Positions 40,994 to 46,597 of a stretch of DNA of 46,597 nt are shown here, in pieces. A program made the translations under genes and the position numbers. How positions within the stretch are numbered: position 1 is the stretch's first letter; each line of letters begins with the position of its first letter. This DNA is from Halonotius pteroides (GTDB lineage: Archaea; Halobacteriota; Halobacteria; Halobacteriales; Haloferacaceae), in contig NZ_QMDW01000019.1 in the NCBI RefSeq assembly GCF_003605635.1, positions 1-46,597 of the forward strand. The letters are read 5' to 3'. The notes under the pieces were generated by a model. That model was not told where the DNA came from. It did no database searches and saw nothing but the letters and a program-made list of their open reading frames with translations.

Positions 40994-42394
40994 GTGCCGC
41001 GTTTGCCCTCCATACCGACGCAGTGGCTCGGCCTCCTCGCGGTTGTCGCCGGCAATCTCTTTCCCCTACTCGGCGTTTCTGTCTGGGGGTGGAGCCTCAC
41101 GTCGCTGCTTGTCATCTACTGGTTTGAAGCCCTCACAACCGCCCTATTGGCCGCGATCAAGGCACTCTTCGCAAAACAGGGCTCCCCGGAGCTGTACGTG
41201 CTGGAGCCGATGACGAATCTACGCGCCAAGCGCGGCGGGCTACAGCCACGATCGGGGTGGCCACCGATCTATCCACGGAACCTCCCGTTTGCGGTCTCGA
41301 TTCTTGGCGTGTGGTGTATCGCGGTGCTGCCGATGAGTCTGCTCGCTTGGCTCTCGCTTGATCTCACTCCGACGGTGTCGGGTGGACTCCTCGTTGCCCT
41401 TGTCGCGCTCGTTGCCTCGCATCTTACGGACTTCCGGGTCGACTACATCGGTACCGAGCGATACACCAACGTGTCGGCTCAAGAACTGACCCGCACACCG
41501 GCCCAGCAGGTGCTGGTGTTGTTCTGCTTGCTCCCGTTTATTACAGGTGAGACAGCAAGTGGGGCCGTACTGATAGGCGGGGTTGTCCTTGCGAAAACGG
41601 CCGGTGAGGCGTATCGCTTCTATGTCGACCACATGGGGCAGCCGCTGGTTGTGGTCACCGACTGGCTGCGGCAGAGCACGCTGATCGAGACTGAGTCGCT
41701 TCAGGAACCGCCGCCGGAGATCGAGCTACCTGACAGCCCTGTCGATGGCCGGGTCACGACTGACACAGCGGCGATTATCCTCGGCAGTATCCCGGACATC
41801 ATGCTGGGGTTGGTAAGCGACGGTGGTATACTGTTAGGGGCGGTGCTCATATTCGGTATCGCCATCGATTCCCCGCTGGTCGTTGGGTTCGCTGTCGCTG
41901 TTTTGCTCGCGATTGTCGCGGTCGCTGTTCTGAGTCGATGGCTGCGGTTCGGCACCATCGAGTACCAGCGGCGCGACCACGAGATCGTGGCCTACGATCG
42001 TCTGCTGGCCGAGCCACAGTGGGTCACCCCTGTGTATCGCGGCGATATCGAGGTCAAAAACGCGATCCCCGATCGGCTGCTTGGGACAGGAACGGTCACG
42101 CTGTCGACACCCAACGACGATGATAAGCCGGTCACACTCGGCCCGGTGCCGGATCTTGACGCTGCGGTTGATGAGCTTGCGTTACCGATCAGACAGCCGC
42201 GTCGCCCTGAGACGGAGTATACCGTCGTCGCTGCCGCTGCCGGCCTGTTGGCTGTGTTTGCCGTGCTTCCGGTTGTCGTACTGACGGCCGGTGATCTCGA
42301 CACCGGAACCGCGATTGCGGTACTCGTTTTCGCCGCGCCACTGTTGTTTCCGCTGGTAGGGGGGCTGCTGTTGAGCGGCCTCTCACGTCTCTGA
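40994..42394 (+). CDS. DUF6498-like multi-span membrane protein
   Basis: A membrane protein of 466 aa with a GTG start. The N-terminal 230 residues hold six or so helices, starting LGLLAVVAGNLFPLLGVSVWGWS and LLVIYWFEALTTALLAAIKALF, the pattern I know from DUF6498. Residues about 255-315 give two more helices. A soluble segment follows (TIEYQRRDHEIVAYDRLLAE, VYRGDIEVKNAIPDRLLGTGTVTL), which looks like a bacterial-PH-type fold. Two helices end the protein (VVAAAAGLLAVFAVLPVVVL and LVFAAPLLFPLVGGLLL). Function unknown. Confidence 0.8.
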   Translation: MPRLPSIPTQWLGLLAVVAGNLFPLLGVSVWGWSLTSLLVIYWFEALTTALLAAIKALFAKQGSPELYVLEPMTNLRAKRGGLQPRSGWPPIYPRNLPFAVSILGVWCIAVLPMSLLAWLSLDLTPTVSGGLLVALVALVASHLTDFRVDYIGTERYTNVSAQELTRTPAQQVLVLFCLLPFITGETASGAVLIGGVVLAKTAGEAYRFYVDHMGQPLVVVTDWLRQSTLIETESLQEPPPEIELPDSPVDGRVTTDTAAIILGSIPDIMLGLVSDGGILLGAVLIFGIAIDSPLVVGFAVAVLLAIVAVAVLSRWLRFGTIEYQRRDHEIVAYDRLLAEPQWVTPVYRGDIEVKNAIPDRLLGTGTVTLSTPNDDDKPVTLGPVPDLDAAVDELALPIRQPRRPETEYTVVAAAAGLLAVFAVLPVVVLTAGDLDTGTAIAVLVFAAPLLFPLVGGLLLSGLSRL

Positions 42395-42433
42395 TCCCCC
42401 GTGTCGAAAACGCGCGTTTGAGGCTTCACCGGG

Positions 42434-42439
42434 TATATA
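42434..42439 (+). promoter_or_regulatory. TATA box of the AIM24 gene
   Basis: TATATA is centred about 30 bp before the ATG at 42467. It supports that ATG over the GTG at 42446. Confidence 0.55.
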
Positions 42440-42466
42440 CGGCTTGTGTCACAACCGGTGGTTGTG

Positions 42467-43135
42467 ATGGAGCTTGACGAATTCACGCAGGCCAACGCCC
42501 CGAAATCCGGTGGCGATGGCTTCCAGTTGGAGAACGCAAAACTGCTCGACATCGCGGTCGAGGGCACCGCCATGGTCAAAGCCGGCTCGATGGTCGCCTA
42601 CACCGGCGATCTCACGTTCACCGGGAAGTCCTCCGCCGAGGGCGGGATCACCGGCCTCGTCAAAGACGCTGTCTCCAGTGAGGGAACGCCGATCATGGAG
42701 GCCGACGGCTCGGGGCATCTCTACGTCGCCGATCAGGAAAAAAAGATCCAGGTGCTCTCACTCGACGCTGACGACTCGATCTCGGTCAACGGCAACGATA
42801 TCCTCGCCTTTGAGTCCCGTGTCGACTACGAGATCAACACCGTTGGCGGGCTCTCGGAGGCTATCGCCGGCGGCCTCACAAACGTGTACCTCAGCGGCCC
42901 GGGGACGGTGGCGCTGACGACTCACGGCGATCCGTTGGTGGCGACGCCACCGATAACAACCGATCCCGATGCGACCGTTGCGTGGAGTACGAACCTCTCG
43001 CCGTCGATCGAGACGAACAAGACAATCGAGATCGGCCAACAGTCCGGCGAATCCTTCCAGATGGCGTTCACCGGCAGCGAGGGGTTCGTCGTCGTCCAGC
43101 CCTACGAGGAAGGCGGTCAACCGGCCCAACAGTAG
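42467..43135 (+). CDS. AIM24-family protein
   Basis: A soluble beta-rich protein of 222 aa. MELDEFTQANAPKSGGDGFQ opens it. AMVKAGSMVAYTGDLTF near residue 40 and EGTPIMEADGSGHLYVADQ near residue 75 are the AIM24/TIGR00266 pattern, with ILAFESRVDYEI, VYLSGPGTVALTTHGDPL and FVVVQPYEEG closing the barrel. The role of the family is poorly known; the mitochondrial member affects membrane organisation. It stands between a membrane-protein gene and asd. Confidence 0.85.
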   Translation: MELDEFTQANAPKSGGDGFQLENAKLLDIAVEGTAMVKAGSMVAYTGDLTFTGKSSAEGGITGLVKDAVSSEGTPIMEADGSGHLYVADQEKKIQVLSLDADDSISVNGNDILAFESRVDYEINTVGGLSEAIAGGLTNVYLSGPGTVALTTHGDPLVATPPITTDPDATVAWSTNLSPSIETNKTIEIGQQSGESFQMAFTGSEGFVVVQPYEEGGQPAQQ

Positions 43136-43220
43136 CACCGTCGGTTCTCAGCGGCGGCCGTGTGAGTATCACCAACGATTTGGATAGATCGACACACGGC
43201 ACCGGGAATCCGACCGACTT

Positions 43221-43226
43221 ATATAT
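43221..43226 (+). promoter_or_regulatory. asd: TATA box of asd
   Basis: ATATAT lies about 25 bp before the ATG at 43248, giving a leaderless transcript and deciding between that ATG and an in-frame GTG at 43227. Confidence 0.55.
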
Positions 43227-43247
43227 GTGAGACGGCTTCGCACGGCA

Positions 43248-44291
43248 ATGACAGTTTCTGTCGGTATCCTCGGCGCAACGGGCGCGGTTGGACAGCGGTT
43301 CATCCAACTGCTCGATGGCCATCCAACCTTTGAGATCGACGCACTCACCGCCAGCGAGTCGAGTGCAGGCAAGTCGTATCAGGCGGCCGCCAAATGGCGC
43401 GCGAACACGCCGATCCCCCGGGATGTCGCCGATATCGAGGTCGGCGAAACGCATCCGGACGCTGTTAGCGATGACATCGATCTCCTGTTTTCATCGTTGC
43501 CGTCAGGCGTCGCCAGCGAAGTCGAACCCAAGTTCCTCGAAGCCGGCTATGTTGTCTCCTCAAACTCCTCGAACGATCGCATGGCGGAAGATGTCCCGCT
43601 GACCATCCCTGAGATCAACCCTGGTCACCTCGATCTCATCGAGGTGCAACGCGATAACCGCGGCTGGGACGGCGCGCTTATCAAAAACCCCAACTGCTCG
43701 ACGATCACGATGGTGCCGACGCTGGCCGCCCTTGATGCAGGCTTTGGGATCGAACGCGCCGACGTGACGACGCTGCAGGCCGTCTCCGGCGCAGGTTACT
43801 CCGGGGTCACGTCGATGGAGATCATCGACAACGCGATCCCGCATATCGGCGGCGAGGAAAACAAGATGGAGACCGAATCCCGCAAGCTGCTCGGGGAGTT
43901 CGACGGCGCGGAGCTCTCCCTGCACGACGCCGAGGTCAACGCCTCCTGTAACCGGATTCCAACGCTTGATGGCCACCTCGAAAGCGTCTTTGTCGATCTC
44001 GCCGACGACCCCTCACCGGCTGCGGCGCGGGAAGCGCTGGAATCGTTCCCCGGAATCGACCTTCCGAGCGCGCCAGACCAGCTCATCCACGTTTTCGGCG
44101 ACGACCAACCTGAGCGACCACAGCCACGGCGTGATCGGAACCGTGACAACGGGATGGCGATCTCCGTCGGCGGCGTCAGCGAAACCCCCAGCGGGCTCAA
44201 ATACAACTGTCTCGCTCACAACACTCTCCGCGGGGCAGCCGGCGCGAGCCTGCTGAACGGCGAACTGCTCGTCGAAGAAGGCTGGATCTAA
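43248..44291 (+). CDS. asd: Aspartate-semialdehyde dehydrogenase
   Basis: Reduces aspartyl phosphate to the semialdehyde, the branch point to threonine, methionine and lysine. It has 347 aa. The NADP-binding motif is GILGATGAVGQRFIQLL at residues 6-22. The catalytic Cys lies in LIKNPNCSTITMVP near residue 150. GAGYSGVTSMEIIDNAIPHIGGEE and CNRIPTLDGHLESV are of the archaeal/fungal branch. The region QPERPQPRRDRNRDNGMAISVGG near the end is also typical. No other gene of the pathway is adjacent. Confidence 0.96.
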   Translation: MTVSVGILGATGAVGQRFIQLLDGHPTFEIDALTASESSAGKSYQAAAKWRANTPIPRDVADIEVGETHPDAVSDDIDLLFSSLPSGVASEVEPKFLEAGYVVSSNSSNDRMAEDVPLTIPEINPGHLDLIEVQRDNRGWDGALIKNPNCSTITMVPTLAALDAGFGIERADVTTLQAVSGAGYSGVTSMEIIDNAIPHIGGEENKMETESRKLLGEFDGAELSLHDAEVNASCNRIPTLDGHLESVFVDLADDPSPAAAREALESFPGIDLPSAPDQLIHVFGDDQPERPQPRRDRNRDNGMAISVGGVSETPSGLKYNCLAHNTLRGAAGASLLNGELLVEEGWI

Positions 44292-44343
44292 GAGCGAAAA
44301 TCGCCCATCGGCTGACACCCACAAGCGGTGTCAGGAACCTGAT

Positions 44344-45081
44344 CTACGTCTCGTCGTCCGTGTGGTCGTCGTTATCGGTGCTATCGCCGTCGGCCTGCTC
44401 ATCAAGCTGCGCCTCGATCGCCTCGGTTTTTGCTTCCAACGTCTCGGTCGCCGCTGACACCTCCTCGCTGACCGTCTCCTCGACGGCCGCTTCGACTGTC
44501 TCTTCGACGCGTTTGGCGACCTCCTCACCAACGGTCTCCTCGACAGTTTTCTCAACTTCATCGCCAACCGTGGCTTCGACGGTTTTGGCGACCTCGTCGC
44601 CGACTGTTTCCTCGACGGTCTCCTCGACGGTTTCGGTAACGCCGTCGTCGACGGTTTTACCGACCGTCTCCTCGACAGTTGCCTCAACGGTGTCGCCGAC
44701 CTCCTTTTCAACCGTGTCGCCGACGGTCTGTTCGACGGTCGCAACGACCTCCTTGTCGACGGTCTCCTCAACAGTTTTCTCGACGGTGTCGCCGACTTCC
44801 TGCTCGACCGTTTCGCCGACGGTCTGTTCGACCGCCTCGCCGACCTCCTTGTCGACGGTTTCCTCGACAGTTTTCTCGACGGCCTCGGCGACCTCCTGGC
44901 TCATCCAGTCGGGATCGAACCGCGACATCTTCCAGACGACGTGGACAGTGTAGGACAACAGCACCCCGAGACCGAAGGCGATCCCCGTTTGGGTGCCGAC
45001 AACCACGAGTAGGGCGACAGCCAGCGAGATCAACAGCCCGAACGCCATATCGACGATAAAATCGACGCGATTCGGCTTCAT
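44344..45081 (-). CDS. Membrane-anchored protein with 37 tandem tetrapeptides V-x-x-x
   Basis: A protein of 245 aa. Two helices come first (FIVDMAFGLLISLAVALLVV and GIAFGLGVLLSYTVHVVW, residues 8-50). From Val64 to residue 211, valine is at every fourth position for 37 units without a break, the other places being mostly Glu, Asp, Thr, Gly and Lys. Two blocks of eight units (residues 68-99 and 100-131) are nearly the same, so 96-bp duplication is recent. A short heptad-like segment TETLEAKTEAIEAQLDEQ and an acidic tail end it. I know no family with this exact period. Confidence 0.85.
   Translation of the reverse strand: MKPNRVDFIVDMAFGLLISLAVALLVVVGTQTGIAFGLGVLLSYTVHVVWKMSRFDPDWMSQEVAEAVEKTVEETVDKEVGEAVEQTVGETVEQEVGDTVEKTVEETVDKEVVATVEQTVGDTVEKEVGDTVEATVEETVGKTVDDGVTETVEETVEETVGDEVAKTVEATVGDEVEKTVEETVGEEVAKRVEETVEAAVEETVSEEVSAATETLEAKTEAIEAQLDEQADGDSTDNDDHTDDET
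44449..44892 (-). repeat. 12-bp/96-bp tandem coding repeats
   Basis: The DNA behind the tetrapeptides has a 12-bp period, GTC or GTT followed by three variable codons. The 96-bp blocks 44785-44880 and 44689-44784 differ at only a few codons, pointing to expansion by unequal exchange or slippage. Confidence 0.8.
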
Positions 45082-45175
45082 TCCCTCACTCCAGCGTGAT
45101 GAGTACAGATCTGCATATCGGTGTTACTTGACCGGCCGGTTTAGTCCTCCCGTCGTGGCCCCACGGTTTACGTCG

Positions 45176-45763
45176 ATGCGACCGGTACGAGCGGGTATGT
45201 ATGTCCGCGATGGCAAAAGCCGGGATGAGACGTGGCTTCGTGATGGGATCGGGGCGATGGGCCTCGGCGAGGCGGTCGGCGAGCCACAGGAGTACGTGAT
45301 CGCGGTTGAGGAAGATTCCGACGAACGGGCCGGATTTGGTCGGCTATGCGTCCACACAGACGGGTCGACTGTCTGTGAACTGATACATATCGGCGTTCAC
45401 CAATCATGGCGCGATCAGGGTATCGGTGCCCACATTATCGAGCGGCTGCTCACCAAAACTGGTGACGCCGGCGTCGAGACGGCGTACATACTGACTGACG
45501 AGCCCGGCTATCCGACTCAGTTGGGATTCGAGCGTGTCGACGATCTCCCTACGCCACTGGCTGATCGGCGGAGAAAAAAAGCGGCAGGAGGAGACGACGA
45601 GGTTGTTGGCCTCGCTATCGACATCGACGACTTCGAGATGCCATCGCGGCTGCGAGATGCGTTCAAAACCGCCAGCGGGGCTGCCGAGGAGCCCACCGTT
45701 GATGCCGAGGAGTTTGGGATCGACGCCGACGGCGCGACCTACAAATACGACACCGGTGGTTGA
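45176..45763 (+). CDS. GNAT-family N-acetyltransferase
   Basis: An acetyltransferase of 195 aa from the ATG at 45176. FGRLCVHTDGSTVCELIHIGVHQSWRDQGIGAHIIERLL (residues about 60-98) contains the CoA loop Q-x-x-G-I-G; TAYILTDEPGYPTQLGFERVDDLP is motif B. The last 60 residues are an acidic extension with FEMPSRLRDAFKTASG. Substrate unknown. The longer frame from 44993 runs antisense through the repeat protein gene and is not used. Confidence 0.85.
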   Translation: MRPVRAGMYVRDGKSRDETWLRDGIGAMGLGEAVGEPQEYVIAVEEDSDERAGFGRLCVHTDGSTVCELIHIGVHQSWRDQGIGAHIIERLLTKTGDAGVETAYILTDEPGYPTQLGFERVDDLPTPLADRRRKKAAGGDDEVVGLAIDIDDFEMPSRLRDAFKTASGAAEEPTVDAEEFGIDADGATYKYDTGG

Positions 45764-45887
45764 ACGAGCGGCCGCCGTGCGTGGTTGGAATAATACGAGT
45801 ACGTATCCCGGTGGATCGCATTTAAACCAGTTGCCCAATACGAGTAATCTATCTACACTTTGGGCACCACACGCATGAACTCAGCAA

Positions 45888-46145
45888 TTACTCTAATGAA
45901 AAATATAATTGACCGAAACGAACCAGGTCTCGGTCATGTTTGTCCGGATCATCAACCCGAAACCGAAGGAACTGGTTTCGCATGTCCATGATCATACGCA
46001 TTAGCTCATGGATCACGTCCGGTTGATCATCGAAACACGAGTCACATTCCTCCCGATGAATCGAGCGAAGCTGTGCGTCGCTGCAATGCCCTATTGACGT
46101 TGGTGAGTATTCCTTGTTGAACGTTTCAGCCAACTGCTCTGTCAA
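45888..46145 (-). pseudogene. Probable gene fragment, unknown
   Basis: An 85-codon frame with only a TTG start; the same frame stays open upstream for about 14 more codons, to a TGA near 46186. The product (EYSPTSIGHCSDAQLRSIHREE, CDSCFDDQPDVIHELMRMIMD) looks like a real protein and has three Cys. It lacks a clear start and meets the IS200/IS605 end sequence. It is probably the rear part of a gene cut by transposition. Confidence 0.35.
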
Positions 46146-46174
46146 TGAATCATCGGTTATGAGCCGAAGAGAAG

Positions 46175-46232
46175 CGATCTTTCTTCAAGGCGAGAATCCC
46201 GCCGTTTACCACGGGCGTGAAACCGACAACTA
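46175..46232 (+). mobile_element. IS200/IS605-type right-end remnant
   Basis: The stretch CAAGGCGAGAATCCCGCCG then TTTACCACGGGCGTGAAAC resembles the right end found just behind tnpB in haloarchaeal IS200/IS605 elements, where a CCCGCCG-TTTA-CGGCGGG hairpin is usual. Here the hairpin is imperfect (CCCG/CGGG). No tnpB lies in front of it, so it is a solo end. Recognition is by recall. Confidence 0.5.
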
Positions 46233-46320
46233 CTGACCGTCCCACCGTTGGTCGAAGGCCGAATACCCCACATAGAAAAACGTTTATTGAGATTGGCTGT
46301 ATAGAAATTAGCACGGCCTA

Positions 46321-46597
46321 ATGAAGTATAACCTCGAAAAAGGATCTCACACGGTGTATGCGCTTCAATATCACTTTGTGACCGTCACAAAGTATCGGAG
46401 CGACATCCTCACCGACGAGATCGCAGAACGGCTTGGTGAGATTGCCAGTGACATCGCCGCAGATTTCGGTGTGAACATCCAGAACGTCAATGGCGGTTCT
46501 GACCACGTTCACATCCTGTTCACGGCAGAACCGACCACTGAGCTTACCAAGTTCATCAACTCGCTCAAGGGTGTCTCGTCCCGAAAAATTCGGGACG
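46321..46597 (+). CDS. tnpA: IS200/IS605-family transposase TnpA, N-terminal part
   Basis: A single-strand transposase of the Y1 HUH type, cut by the window end after 92 codons. MKYNLEKGSHTVYALQYHFV is a typical start. The HUH pair lies in GGSDHVHILFTAEP near residue 61. TKFINSLKGVSSRKIRD leads toward the catalytic tyrosine helix, which is outside. An AT-rich leader (46260-46320) likely includes the left end of the element. Confidence 0.92.
   Translation, partial: MKYNLEKGSHTVYALQYHFVTVTKYRSDILTDEIAERLGEIASDIAADFGVNIQNVNGGSDHVHILFTAEPTTELTKFINSLKGVSSRKIRD

Noticed and set aside
40660-41127. A 155-codon frame before the DUF6498-like gene
   Set aside because: It overlaps that gene, is rich in Arg and Cys, and shows no family motif.
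44449-44892. Possible DNA-level satellite or assembly artefact
   Set aside because: The frame is kept throughout, codons vary while valine stays fixed, and two membrane helices precede it, so it is a coding repeat.

Overview
The window is chromosomal DNA of a halophilic archaeon (class Halobacteria). Coding regions are GC-rich and the proteins are acidic (rich in Asp and Glu). Many genes have a TATA-like box about 25-30 bp before the start codon and almost no 5' leader. Marker families agree: a pilin with the PVIGVILMVALT motif, a DUF5806 protein, an EMC6-like protein beside the ribosome-recycling ATPase, an Fe-S Rad3-type helicase and a halobacterial-type transducer. Both ends lie in insertion sequences: an IS1595-type transposase on the left and an IS200/IS605 TnpA on the right. 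The window may therefore be a contig that ends at repeats.

Layout. 1-2.6 kb: transposase fragment, large membrane-anchored surface protein, tRNA-Gln with two extra copies of its 3' end. 2.6-10.3 kb: small membrane protein, sucCD, an unknown gene, a Rad3-like helicase, thioredoxin, a riboflavin/F420-pathway reductase, a glutaredoxin-like protein and a cobalamin adenosyltransferase. 10.3-11.8 kb: gene-poor stretch with two DtxR-type palindromes around a promoter, tRNA-Val, and a broken copy of its 3' half. 11.8-14.0 kb: a chemotaxis transducer and a 51-aa CHH protein. 14.2-23.7 kb: branched-chain amino acid cluster leuA, ilvB, ilvN, ilvC, leuC, leuD and leuB. A PIN/UPF0175 toxin-antitoxin pair and a DoxX-like gene sit on the opposite strand before leuB. 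23.9-31.1 kb: ABCE1/RLI, EMC6-like, zinc-ribbon protein, uvrA, a hairpin array and a geranylgeranyl-reductase-family flavoprotein. 31.1-38.2 kb: pilin, three UspA-like proteins, GNAT, DUF5806, several small unknown genes, a TRAM protein and a NifU/SufU-like scaffold. 38.2-46.6 kb: saccharopine-dehydrogenase-like oxidoreductase, class II aldolase, DUF6498-like membrane protein, AIM24, asd, a membrane-anchored repeat protein, GNAT, IS200/IS605 remnants.

How it works together. The ilv/leu genes make up almost all of valine and leucine synthesis from pyruvate, apart from the shared dehydratase IlvD and the transaminase. ilvB-ilvN, leuC-leuD and a 12-codon ORF-leuC each overlap by 1-4 bases, which fits translational coupling. 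Two features of the cluster deserve most attention. The leuA 5' end looks frameshifted, in a way that loss of one GATCG unit would explain. Upstream of ilvB lies a promoter, a leaderless 26-codon ORF ending in a Val/Ile-rich stretch, and mutually exclusive RNA structures, an arrangement like an amino-acid attenuator. Also striking are a protein with 37 unbroken tetrapeptides V-x-x-x, a DtxR-operator promoter with no normal gene behind it, and tRNA T-arm remnants joined to hairpin modules of the kind also seen after uvrA. All functional statements rest on reading the sequence and family knowledge; no searches were run.
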